A stretch of 21,715 nt of DNA. Origin: JBAWXE01 sp037144255 (GTDB lineage Bacteria; Bacteroidota; Bacteroidia; Chitinophagales; Chitinophagaceae). Shown here in pieces: positions 14,609 to 21,715 of the stretch. The DNA lies in contig JBAWXE010000041.1 in assembly GCA_037144255.1 (NCBI GenBank), positions 1 to 21,715 on the forward strand. The letters run 5' to 3'. The notes below the pieces were generated by a model. The model was not told the origin of the DNA, searched no databases, and saw only the letters and a list, made by a program, of their open reading frames with translations. The position numbers and the translations under genes were made by a program. Every line of letters begins with the position of its first letter. The first letter of the stretch is position 1.

Positions 14609-15223
14609 ATGAAAAGAGGATTATTACTGTTATTGCTATTATTGCCAATAGGGTGCTTTGCTCAGGATACAGATGCAGAAGTAGAAAAGAAACCTAAAGA
14701 CCTCAAAGAAAGTGAAGCTCGTGCTATTTTCTTTGGAAATGTAGGTTTCATGAAGACCTATTTGTCTTCAACAGCTTCCAGTCTTACGGGTCCTTTATCA
14801 GGTTATTTTGTTGGTGCAGGTATGTTTTTGAATCATCCGGAGCATATCAGCAATTTTCAGATAGAAGGTAATATATATAGACTCAAAAGTCAGTATAAGG
14901 ATAACGGCGATGTTACTTACTTGTCCATTTGCCCTAGTTTAGGTATCAATATGGTGAATCGTAGAGATTGGGCAGTGCATTTTTCACTAGGTGGAGGATT
15001 ACAACTTACTACAGAAAGTATAATGAAAGACTATGTAAGTTTGAATGCTAGTCTGGGTGCTAGATATAGATTAGTAGCTCTCAGAATGGGAGCAAATATT
15101 GGATTAAGTGATATCTATAATAATGAAAAACTAAACAATATTTTCTCTACGCCTAGTGGCACTCTTACTACTGTACCTATGAATGTTTGGATCGGGCTAT
15201 CTTTTTACCCTCAATTATTCTGA
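14609..15223 (+). CDS. Outer-membrane beta-barrel-like protein of unknown function
   Basis: A 204-residue protein. The ATG at 14609 gives a clean signal peptide (MKRG, nine leucine-rich residues, then GCFAQ); the frame extends upstream to a TTG without sense. The mature part is rich in alternating hydrophobic strands with glycine and aromatic residues (FFGNVGFMKTYL, YFVGAGMFLNH, WAVHFSLGGGLQL, LNASLGARYRL, LRMGANIGL) and ends in Phe (WIGLSFYPQLF), a common mark of outer-membrane barrels. No named family is recognised. It stands alone between the kdnB terminator and a convergent minus-strand gene. Confidence 0.82.
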   Translation: MKRGLLLLLLLLPIGCFAQDTDAEVEKKPKDLKESEARAIFFGNVGFMKTYLSSTASSLTGPLSGYFVGAGMFLNHPEHISNFQIEGNIYRLKSQYKDNGDVTYLSICPSLGINMVNRRDWAVHFSLGGGLQLTTESIMKDYVSLNASLGARYRLVALRMGANIGLSDIYNNEKLNNIFSTPSGTLTTVPMNVWIGLSFYPQLF

Positions 15224-15240
15224 TGAATTTATTATAAAAT

Positions 15241-15272
15241 AAAGCCTCGACTTTTATAAGATCTGGAGCTTT
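15241..15272. terminator. Weak hairpin between convergent genes
   Basis: AAAGC-TC (15241-15248, with one bulged C) can pair with GAGCTTT (15266-15272) around a 17-nt loop. It lies between the barrel-like gene and the convergent DUF4294 gene and could act as a weak terminator. Confidence 0.3.
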
Positions 15273-15332
15273 GTATTATATCTATTTGTTACTTAAACGT
15301 ATCGTTCAAAGATAATTATAAATGATTTTCAA

Positions 15333-16034
15333 TTAATTAGTTCTTGAGCTTGGTTTGGTGGTTAGAGCAGACTGCCTTTGTAACTGTTGTTGCTGTGCTG
15401 CATAGTATGCTTCCACACTTCTAACGATAGATTCAATATCCTTATCACGATCAGCTGGGTCATATTCCCTGCGTAGGTTATTACTGAACAATAGCGCCAC
15501 AGATTGCCATACCACAGCAGAAAAGCCTCCCTTTAATTCTCTAATGATACTATAACAGTTCTTTCCTGCCTGTCTATCAATAAGTTTTACCAGAATTTGT
15601 CCTTGAGTGATAGTGAGATCCTCTAACTTGCCTTTGAATTGTTGACTCAGTTCTTTCTCAACAGATTTTAGGTATTTTTTCCTGTCACTTTTATCATTGA
15701 TCTTAGATAAATTGCCATCTACATCTTTAAGTACCTCTGCGGCTATTACAGCATATGGATAAACTACGAAAATATTATACCTCAGTTGTTCATATTCCTG
15801 TCGCCTTCTTTCAGCTTCTGCGTGTCTTCGTGCAATTTCTTTTGCCAATCGTTTGGGCATTTTTTCAGTAACATATACATCCGGTAGGAAGATCATGGGA
15901 ATTGTATCATGCCCCTGCAATACAGCACCCAATAGAATAGTATCGTTTGCTGCATGCGGTTGGGCAGAAGCTCGAAGCGAAAAGAGCCACAGCATTCCGC
16001 ATAACATGAATACCGATCTATATTTATGTCGCAT
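15333..16034 (-). CDS. DUF4294-family secreted protein
   Basis: A 233-residue protein with a signal peptide of about 24 residues (MRHKYRSVFMLCGMLWLFSLRASA). The conserved DUF4294 body includes LPDVYVTEKMPKRLAKE, the long basic-acidic helix ARRHAEAERRRQEYEQLRYN, the VYPYAVIAAEVL strand/helix and TITQGQILVKLIDRQAGKNCY. The tail is Gln-rich (AQQQQLQRQS). DUF4294 is found almost only in Bacteroidota and has no known function; a periplasmic place is inferred from the signal peptide. It is transcribed against both neighbours. Confidence 0.9.
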   Translation of the reverse strand: MRHKYRSVFMLCGMLWLFSLRASAQPHAANDTILLGAVLQGHDTIPMIFLPDVYVTEKMPKRLAKEIARRHAEAERRRQEYEQLRYNIFVVYPYAVIAAEVLKDVDGNLSKINDKSDRKKYLKSVEKELSQQFKGKLEDLTITQGQILVKLIDRQAGKNCYSIIRELKGGFSAVVWQSVALLFSNNLRREYDPADRDKDIESIVRSVEAYYAAQQQQLQRQSALTTKPSSRTN

Positions 16035-16167
16035 GGCTATAGTAAAGTTCCGATTTTTTAACGGTATTCAACAAATATTGGTATGTAAATAATGACTTAA
16101 ATGTGGTTAAATACACGATTTTGACGTATTATTAACGACTGAAAGGAACCGTGACCATCGATTGTGG

Positions 16168-16175
16168 TACATTTG
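16168..16175 (+). promoter_or_regulatory. Probable -7 element of the lipoprotein / DCC operon
   Basis: TACATTTG matches TAnnTTTG exactly, 20 nt before the lipoprotein start codon. No TTG sits at the expected -33 distance, so the promoter may be weak or activator-dependent. Confidence 0.5.
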
Positions 16176-16194
16176 CATTTTCAATATAGTAAAC

Positions 16195-16452
16195 ATGAAG
16201 ATATTAGTACCAATATTAATGATCTTAGTATTAGGAACAAGTGCTTGTAGTAGTAAAAGAAAATCATTCAAAGCAAGTGCTGTACATGCACAGATAGATT
16301 CTATTGTTGGAGTGAAAACAGAAGAACTCAGCAGACAATCCATGGAAGATCTGGACCGCCGCATATCAATAGAAGTAAAAGCCAAAGCTGATTCTATAGT
16401 GAACGCCAGATATAAGACTCAACATCCTGATACTACTTCTCAAAAGAAATAA
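16195..16452 (+). CDS. Small lipoprotein of unknown function
   Basis: An 85-residue protein. The start at 16195 gives a short lipoprotein signal peptide ending in TSAC with Cys18 as the lipidated residue, followed by SSKRK. The remainder is a charged, probably helical segment with the repeated idea DSIV (DSIVGVKTEEL and DSIVNARYKTQ) and a Lys-rich end. No family is recognised. The stop codon is 2 nt before the GTG start of the DCC-family gene, so the two are probably co-expressed. Confidence 0.78.
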   Translation: MKILVPILMILVLGTSACSSKRKSFKASAVHAQIDSIVGVKTEELSRQSMEDLDRRISIEVKAKADSIVNARYKTQHPDTTSQKK

Positions 16453-16454
16453 TT

Positions 16455-16877
16455 GTGATAACAGATGGAAAAAGACGTTCAGTACTTTTTTTCGATGGTG
16501 TTTGTAACCTTTGTAACTACGCTGTACAGTTTGTAATGAAGAATGATAAATACAAACATATCTATTTTTCAACCCTTCAATCATCCTCTGGGCAAAGTGT
16601 TTTAAAGCAATTCAGTTCTAACAATAAGTATATTCCCAATTCGTTGATACTGTTTCATAATGGTAAATATTATGTCAAATCAGATGCTGCTTTGCATACT
16701 GGAATGCAACTAACCTTTTTTATCAAATGTCTGTCTTATATAGGCTGGCTGGTACCTAAACCTTTTAGAGATGCTATATACGATATTATTGCCCAAAAGC
16801 GTTATAAATGGTATGGCAAAATGGATACGTGTATGGTACCTTCAGCTGATCTACAAGACCGTTTTTTGTCAGAATAA
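16455..16877 (+). CDS. DCC-family thiol-disulfide oxidoreductase-like protein (DUF393)
   Basis: A 140-residue protein with the DCC signature near its N-terminus: FFDGVCNLC, Asp14, Cys17 and Cys20, a CxxC pair in a thioredoxin-like setting. The segments YFSTLQSSSGQ, a YVKSDAAL-like strand and LVPKPFRDAIYDIIAQKRYKWYGK also fit the family. The start must be the GTG at 16455, because the motif begins 13 residues later and no ATG lies before it. Family members are thought to be thiol-disulfide oxidoreductases, but their partners are mostly unknown. It is coupled to the upstream lipoprotein gene. Confidence 0.88.
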   Translation: MITDGKRRSVLFFDGVCNLCNYAVQFVMKNDKYKHIYFSTLQSSSGQSVLKQFSSNNKYIPNSLILFHNGKYYVKSDAALHTGMQLTFFIKCLSYIGWLVPKPFRDAIYDIIAQKRYKWYGKMDTCMVPSADLQDRFLSE

Positions 16878-16916
16878 TTTAGTGTTAATTTATTGAGGCT
16901 CATTTACTTTTGATGT

Positions 16917-18374
16917 ATGAAAAGAATAGTAATGATTGGATTGTTATTGATAGCTTGTTGGCAACATATAGCATATGGACAAAATGTAACATATTCTCCT
17001 TATCAAAAATTTGAACTTCATGCCAGTGATTTTTCAGTAGTAGGGAAAGTTGCCGATAAGTTATATACATATAGAGCCACTCCCGATGGTTTCTTTTTGG
17101 ATGCATACGATGAGTCTATGCAATTGCAGGCAACAGTTGTTCTTGATTTTTTCCCAAATAAAATATATGAGACCCGGTTTATTACATCAGCAAATAGCAT
17201 CATAGTCCTATACCAAAGTATAGAAGGTAACAACATCATTCAATACGCTGCATTATTGGATAATACTGGAAGGTTAAAAAAAGAGCCTGTCAAATTAGAT
17301 AATGCTAAGGCAGGGATATTCGGTGCAAACGGTCAGTATTTTTCATCAGCGGTATCAGATAATAAGAACAGTATTCTCGTATATGCTACAGAAGAGCATA
17401 AGGAAACACTAGAGATGACCTGCATATGGATAGACGCTCAACTAAACGTACAGAAACGTTCTAAAGCCACTTTCAAGGCGGATAATAACGTTTCTCATGG
17501 CGAAGTGATTTTAGGCAATGATGGCACTGTATTTGTTCCTTTATATACTCCGGTTGGAAGTAAAGAACTTGCAGACCAGATATGGTTATTGTCATTGCCT
17601 TTAGGCAGTACTAAATTTATTGGTAAAGAAATGCCTCTGAATAATAAATTTGCTGGCAATACTTTTATGAAGATGGATTATGCCAAGAATCGCATATACA
17701 TTGGTGGTTTTTATGCTGATAAAAAAAATGGAAGTTACGAAGGGGTTCTTTATGCAAATTATGATATTGCTTCAGGTATTTTCGAAAATAGAAAAAACAT
17801 TTTCTTTGATGAGTATTTACGAAATGGTACCGGAGAACGCAACAAAAAAAAGGCCTTTGATGATTATAAAGTAAAACAGATCATTGTAAAGAATGACGGC
17901 GGATTTGTACTTATTGCAGAAGAATATTTCATTTCCACTCGAAATTCAGGATACTCGCCGGGTATGGGTTACTATTCTATGTATGCTTTTGGCCCTATGA
18001 CACGTACAATTCGCGAATATCATTACAATGATATATTAGCATTATCCTATAATGGAGATGGTAAAAGGGACTGGAACTCATTTATACGAAAAAATCAATA
18101 TTCGCAAGAAGATGGAGGTCTATTCTCTTCATACGCAATTATGAACAGTGGGGGTACATTAGGATTTTTATTCAATGATTTCAATGTTTCTCATTCCCGT
18201 ATACAATTTGCCGCTATGGATGGAGACGGAAAACTGAATATTAATGCACTCTCCGCCGGGGATATAGAGGATCCGGATTGGTTGCCTCGTTCTGCAAAAC
18301 AAGTAGCTGCAAAAGAATTAGTGGTTCCTTGCCTCCGAAAAAAACAAATCTGCTTTGCTAAAATTGTATTTTAG
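16917..18374 (+). CDS. Large secreted protein of unknown function, probably beta-rich
   Basis: A 485-residue protein with a signal peptide at 1-21 (MKRIVMIGLLLIACWQHIAYG). The mature part shows many short strands spaced by turns (YTYRATPDGFFLDAYDE, IWIDAQLNVQKR, VFVPLYTPVGS, IYIGGFYADKKNGSYEGVLYANYD, GGFVLIAEEYF), which suggests a beta-propeller-like or similar repeat fold, but no named domain is recognised. TACTTTTG, a perfect -7 element, ends only 4 nt before the ATG. The DUF6427 membrane-protein gene follows 15 nt after its stop, so they may form an operon with purQ. Confidence 0.82.
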   Translation: MKRIVMIGLLLIACWQHIAYGQNVTYSPYQKFELHASDFSVVGKVADKLYTYRATPDGFFLDAYDESMQLQATVVLDFFPNKIYETRFITSANSIIVLYQSIEGNNIIQYAALLDNTGRLKKEPVKLDNAKAGIFGANGQYFSSAVSDNKNSILVYATEEHKETLEMTCIWIDAQLNVQKRSKATFKADNNVSHGEVILGNDGTVFVPLYTPVGSKELADQIWLLSLPLGSTKFIGKEMPLNNKFAGNTFMKMDYAKNRIYIGGFYADKKNGSYEGVLYANYDIASGIFENRKNIFFDEYLRNGTGERNKKKAFDDYKVKQIIVKNDGGFVLIAEEYFISTRNSGYSPGMGYYSMYAFGPMTRTIREYHYNDILALSYNGDGKRDWNSFIRKNQYSQEDGGLFSSYAIMNSGGTLGFLFNDFNVSHSRIQFAAMDGDGKLNINALSAGDIEDPDWLPRSAKQVAAKELVVPCLRKKQICFAKIVF

Positions 18375-18389
18375 CCCAAATTTTCCATA

Positions 18390-19370
18390 GTGCTTCGACT
18401 GATCCGGAATTCAAGCCCGTATACTGTTATCATCTTTTTCATCTTTACACTTATAGTAAGGATGCATGCTTTGCAGCACCCACAGATGCCTGTAGCATTA
18501 CCCGGACACTTCCTATATGCTATGGTTATTAGTGTACTCAATGCTATTTTTAATTGGGGTGGTTTCGGATATACATTCTTCGCCATACTACTCATATTTG
18601 GTCAGGCATTATATCTCAATGGTATTGCTAATAGATACAGGTTATACCCAAACTCAGGTAATATTGTTGCTTTTTCTTACCTTACTTGTACTTCTATCAT
18701 ACCCGCTTTTAGCTTCTTTAGTGAGGCTGTTATTGTAGTTTGGTGCATCTTGGGCTCTATAGATATCTTGCTTCGCTTCAATCAAACTGTTTATCCTCGC
18801 AAGCATATTTTCAATGCAGGTTTCTTTTTGTGTGTACCTGCCCTTATGCATTTTCCTTCTATTGCATACATCGTATTGCTTTTCGTTGCACTCAGCACAT
18901 TACGTTCATTTAGTGCCGGCGAATGGGTCGTGGGTTTGATGGGGTATCTCACTCCTCTGTATTTTTTTATAGGTATCCTCTTTTTAGCCAATAGTTTTTC
19001 ATTGTTACATGTTTGGCCACATATTGGTTTATCAGTGCCGCTTCATATGCAACATCCGGGATATTTGATTGGGGCTATATGTTTCATTGTTGTTTTGTTT
19101 GGTTGTGGGGCATTTGTCATGCAACAACAAATGTCTACAGCTGTATATGTAAGACGTAGCTGGGTCATGCTGGTCATCTATCTTCTTTTATCTATAATCA
19201 TAGCTGTTTTTACGGAATATGATGCCTCTGGCACATGGCTACTAGTTATGCCTGGCCTCAGTTTGGTTATTGCTCATGCCTTTTCCCTTGATAAAAGCAA
19301 ATGGTTTAGTAATTTTATCCTTTATTTTTCGCTACTCTTTGTGGCCTATTGCCAAATAGTATTCAAATAA
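18390..19370 (+). CDS. DUF6427-like polytopic membrane protein
   Basis: A 326-residue protein starting with GTG at 18390. It has about nine or ten hydrophobic segments over its whole length, broken by short loops (for example FNQTVYPRKH near 130-139 and QQQMSTAVYVRRSW near 247-260). The N-terminus (MLRLIRNSSPYTVIIFF), the NWGGFGYTFFAILLIFGQALYLN segment and ALMHFPSIAYIVLLFVALSTLRSF fit the DUF6427 family of Bacteroidota. In many genomes of the phylum such genes sit close to purQ or other housekeeping genes, but the function is unknown. It lies 15 nt after the secreted protein and 13 nt before purQ. Confidence 0.82.
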   Translation: MLRLIRNSSPYTVIIFFIFTLIVRMHALQHPQMPVALPGHFLYAMVISVLNAIFNWGGFGYTFFAILLIFGQALYLNGIANRYRLYPNSGNIVAFSYLTCTSIIPAFSFFSEAVIVVWCILGSIDILLRFNQTVYPRKHIFNAGFFLCVPALMHFPSIAYIVLLFVALSTLRSFSAGEWVVGLMGYLTPLYFFIGILFLANSFSLLHVWPHIGLSVPLHMQHPGYLIGAICFIVVLFGCGAFVMQQQMSTAVYVRRSWVMLVIYLLLSIIIAVFTEYDASGTWLLVMPGLSLVIAHAFSLDKSKWFSNFILYFSLLFVAYCQIVFK

Positions 19371-19383
19371 ACTATTGTATTCA

Positions 19384-20076
19384 ATGAAATTCGGAGTTAT
19401 AGTATTCCCTGGTTCTAATTGTGATCGTGATATGATGCATGCCTTGCAGGATGATTTGCAACAGGAAGTTGTTATGCTTTGGCATAAAGATCGTGACTTG
19501 AGTATGTTCTCTAAGAACGATTGTATTGTATTGCCCGGTGGCTTCTCTTATGGCGACTATCTGCGTTGTGGTGCGCTAGCTCGTTTTAGCCCTATGATGG
19601 AACAAGTCATAGAGTTTGCCAACAACGGTGGTAAGGTATTAGGTGTTTGCAATGGCTTTCAGATCCTTTGTGAATCAGGCCTTTTGCCGGGGGTACTATT
19701 ACAAAACGATCATCAGAAATTCACTTGTAAGAACGTTTATATTAAAAGCGAAAATGCTCGTAACCTCATTGGCGAACGTGTAGGCGATAAGATCCTGAAA
19801 ATACCTGTTGCACACGGAGAGGGTAGGTATTATGCTGATGCGCCTACTATGGAAACTTTGGAAAAACATCATCAGGTTGTATTCCGTTATTGCAACGAAT
19901 TAGGCGAAGTGCATATAGATTCAAACCCTAATGGTGCTATCAACAATATTGCGGGTATTTGTAATACAGGTCGTAATGTATTTGGCATGATGCCACATCC
20001 CGAACGTGCCAGTAGCACTACCTTGCATAATATAGATGGTCGTGCAATCCTGTCAGCTTTCACACAAATGAACTAA
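19384..20076 (+). CDS. purQ: Phosphoribosylformylglycinamidine synthase, glutaminase subunit
   Basis: Releases ammonia from glutamine for the FGAR amidotransferase step of purine synthesis, working with PurL and PurS. It has 230 residues from the ATG at 19384; a TTG three codons earlier is in frame but the family begins MKFGVIVFPGSNCD. The class I glutaminase nucleophile is Cys89 in GVCNGFQ, and the His-Glu of the triad is in MPHPERAS near the C-terminus. LPGGFSYGDYLRCGA (50-64) is the PurQ-specific segment. purL and purS are not in the window. A separate PurQ implies the split, multi-subunit enzyme. Confidence 0.96.
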   Translation: MKFGVIVFPGSNCDRDMMHALQDDLQQEVVMLWHKDRDLSMFSKNDCIVLPGGFSYGDYLRCGALARFSPMMEQVIEFANNGGKVLGVCNGFQILCESGLLPGVLLQNDHQKFTCKNVYIKSENARNLIGERVGDKILKIPVAHGEGRYYADAPTMETLEKHHQVVFRYCNELGEVHIDSNPNGAINNIAGICNTGRNVFGMMPHPERASSTTLHNIDGRAILSAFTQMN

Positions 20077-20092
20077 ATTTAAAGTTTTGTTA

Positions 20093-20120
20093 TATATCTA
20101 GTTCTTCTGACTTAGATATA
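20093..20120 (+). terminator. AT-rich hairpin after purQ
   Basis: TATATCTA (20093-20100) pairs with TAGATATA (20113-20120), followed by ATATTTTG. The stem has little GC, so it is a weak terminator at best. The rest of the 130-nt gap before the next gene shows nothing clear. Confidence 0.3.
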
Positions 20121-20206
20121 ATATTTTGTAAAATTTAGAATAACTTTTGCAATAAAGATTCTAATATTGGGATACTCATTTCTTTATTATTAAGCAAGTA
20201 TATAAT

Positions 20207-21715
20207 ATGTTTAGATTTGTCAGATATACGTTGTTCTTCTGTGCTTTCTTGTTTCTAACTACAGGTTCCCATGCTCAAATGATAGCTGACCCTACCATGT
20301 GGACCTTTGAAGCGAAAAAGGTAAAGGATAATACTTACAACCTTATTTTTCATGTGAAAATTGAGGATAAATGGCATGTCTTTTCACAAAACCCCGGTGG
20401 CGATGGTTCTTCTATTCCTCCTACGTTCGAATTTCCCAAGAATCCCAATTATCAACTCGTAGGTAAAGTAAAGGAAAAGGGAAAGCTCTTAGATGAGACC
20501 ATCGAAGAGATTGGCACATTACACTATTATAAAAACAAAGTAGACTTCATTCAGACGATTACTGTAAAGGGGAATATAAAGATAACAGGCAAATTTAATT
20601 ACCAGACTTGCAATGATAATCTCTGCTTACCCGCTAAAACAAAATCATTTTCCTTCGAAATAAAAGATGCTACCGGTGTGGCCGATGCATCTACTAGTAA
20701 TGATAGTGGCTCAAAAGCTTTACTCGCAACACCAACACAAGCTAATGATACTACTCATAAAGCAGTAGCAACTACCACTACACCAAAAGCTAATAACCAA
20801 AGTACTAGTGAAAAAAAAGAAGGAAAGTCAATGTTATGGCTGTTCCTCGCTGCCTTAGGTGGAGGCCTAGCTGCTGTTATCACACCTTGTGTATATTCTA
20901 TGATACCTATTACGGTTAGCTTCTTTACTAAGAGAAGTAAATCTCGTGCAGAGGGTATTCGCAATGCTATTTACTACTCACTTTCTATTATTATCATCTT
21001 TACAGTATTGGGTGTATTGATCTCAGCTGTCTTTGGTTCTAATGCCCTCAATACTCTCTCTACCAATTGGATTGCCAATTTATTCTTCTTCGGTATTTTC
21101 GTTTTGTTCGGTATTTCATTCCTAGGTGCATTCGAGATCACATTACCTTCTTCATGGACCAACAAAACAGATTCTAAAGCAGGTGTATCCAGTTTTGGTG
21201 GTATCTTCTTTATGGCACTTACATTAGTTATTGTGTCATTTTCATGCACTGGCCCTATAGTGGGTCCGCTATTAGTACTAGCCGGTAAGGGTGGTATTGC
21301 AGGTCCTGCTGTGGGTATGTTTGGTTTTTCTATAGGTTTGGCTTTGCCATTCGCTTTATTCGCAATATTCCCCGGTATGCTCAATAAAATGGCATCTTCA
21401 GGTGGATGGCTCAACCAGGTAAAAGTGGTTTTAGGATTCTTGGAGCTCATGTTGGCACTAAAATTTCTTTCTAATGCCGACTTGGCTATGGGATGGCGCT
21501 TATTAGATCGTGAGATATTTATTGCAATTTGGATTGTGCTGGCGATACTATTAGGTATCTATTTACTGGGCAAATTGAAATTGTCTCATGACGATGCACC
21601 TCCTAAAAATCTCTATGGTCAGGAGTACGTTTCTATATTCAAATTATTTCTGGCAATAGTATCATTCACTTTTGCCGTATATCTGGTGCCGGGTATGTGG
21701 GGAGCACCTTTGAAT
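20207..21715 (+). CDS. dsbD: DsbD-type thiol:disulfide reductase, 3' end outside window
   Basis: An open frame of 503 codons that is still open at the right edge. It moves reducing power from cytosolic thioredoxin across the membrane to periplasmic thiol proteins. Signal peptide 1-24 (ending SHAQ). The periplasmic N-terminal domain (about 25-155) carries QTCNDNLC with the Cys135/Cys140 pair that receives electrons. A Thr/Ser/Lys-rich linker follows (about 165-210). The membrane domain has Cys228 in TPCVYSMIPITV and Cys347 in FSCTGPIVGPLL, the pair reduced by thioredoxin. At least seven membrane helices are present. The C-terminal thioredoxin-like domain expected in DsbD is not reached, so the full form is not proven. 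Confidence 0.92.
   Translation, partial: MFRFVRYTLFFCAFLFLTTGSHAQMIADPTMWTFEAKKVKDNTYNLIFHVKIEDKWHVFSQNPGGDGSSIPPTFEFPKNPNYQLVGKVKEKGKLLDETIEEIGTLHYYKNKVDFIQTITVKGNIKITGKFNYQTCNDNLCLPAKTKSFSFEIKDATGVADASTSNDSGSKALLATPTQANDTTHKAVATTTTPKANNQSTSEKKEGKSMLWLFLAALGGGLAAVITPCVYSMIPITVSFFTKRSKSRAEGIRNAIYYSLSIIIIFTVLGVLISAVFGSNALNTLSTNWIANLFFFGIFVLFGISFLGAFEITLPSSWTNKTDSKAGVSSFGGIFFMALTLVIVSFSCTGPIVGPLLVLAGKGGIAGPAVGMFGFSIGLALPFALFAIFPGMLNKMASSGGWLNQVKVVLGFLELMLALKFLSNADLAMGWRLLDREIFIAIWIVLAILLGIYLLGKLKLSHDDAPPKNLYGQEYVSIFKLFLAIVSFTFAVYLVPGMWGAPLN

Noticed and set aside
20974..21450. 158-codon frame on the minus strand near the right end
   Set aside because: It is antisense to the membrane domain of dsbD, whose conserved cysteines and helices are clearly on the plus strand.
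1..21715. CRISPR array, defence island, prophage or complete insertion sequence
   Set aside because: No direct repeats of 25-40 bp with spacers, no Cas, restriction, transposase, integrase or phage structural proteins are present. The window is mostly ordinary chromosomal genes.

Overview
The window looks like chromosomal DNA of a member of the Bacteroidota, most likely a Chitinophagaceae-like or related environmental lineage. The evidence is AT-rich DNA, several promoters of the Bacteroidota type (TTG, a spacer of about 20 nt, then TAnnTTTG), almost no Shine-Dalgarno sequences, and several families largely confined to the phylum (DUF4294, DUF6427, a winged-helix regulator paired with a membrane protein). 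No rRNA, tRNA, CRISPR array, transposase or integrase gene was found.

Layout. 1-632 has no convincing gene but holds several layers of short, regularly spaced repeats. A small protein (633-839) that looks like a cysteine-depleted relative of DUF5679 zinc-ribbon proteins follows, then the replicative polymerase dnaE (1058-4669) and trxA (4784-5101). Directly behind trxA lies the wreck of a second thioredoxin gene with its active-site half deleted. At 5400-6255 a six-helix membrane protein overlaps a winged-helix regulator, and a perfect 16-bp palindrome sits on their promoter. At 6445-7683 there is a secreted, cysteine-rich alpha/beta-hydrolase-fold protein whose nucleophile serine appears to be asparagine. 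A minus-strand pair of secreted paralogues of unknown function (7789-9128) follows.

9292-13373 is a compact plus-strand run: SDR dehydrogenase, hotdog thioesterase, cinA, aroK, a DUF423 membrane protein and kdsB, with gaps of 3-15 nt or overlaps. kdnB follows at 13439. KdsB and KdnB side by side suggest that the lipopolysaccharide inner-core sugar is the 8-amino form of Kdo (Kdo8N). The partner aminotransferase KdnA is not in the window. After a clear terminator come a small outer-membrane-barrel-like protein, a minus-strand DUF4294 protein, a lipoprotein plus DCC-family protein pair, a secreted 485-residue protein, a DUF6427 membrane protein, purQ, and the first 503 codons of a DsbD-type disulfide reductase that runs off the right edge.

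Most of the window is housekeeping (replication, purine, shikimate, LPS and redox metabolism). The points most worth a second look are the phased repeats at 273-333, the decayed thioredoxin paralogue, the palindromic operator at 5345-5360, the Ser-to-Asn hydrolase, the zinc-less DUF5679-like protein and the probable Kdo8N pathway.
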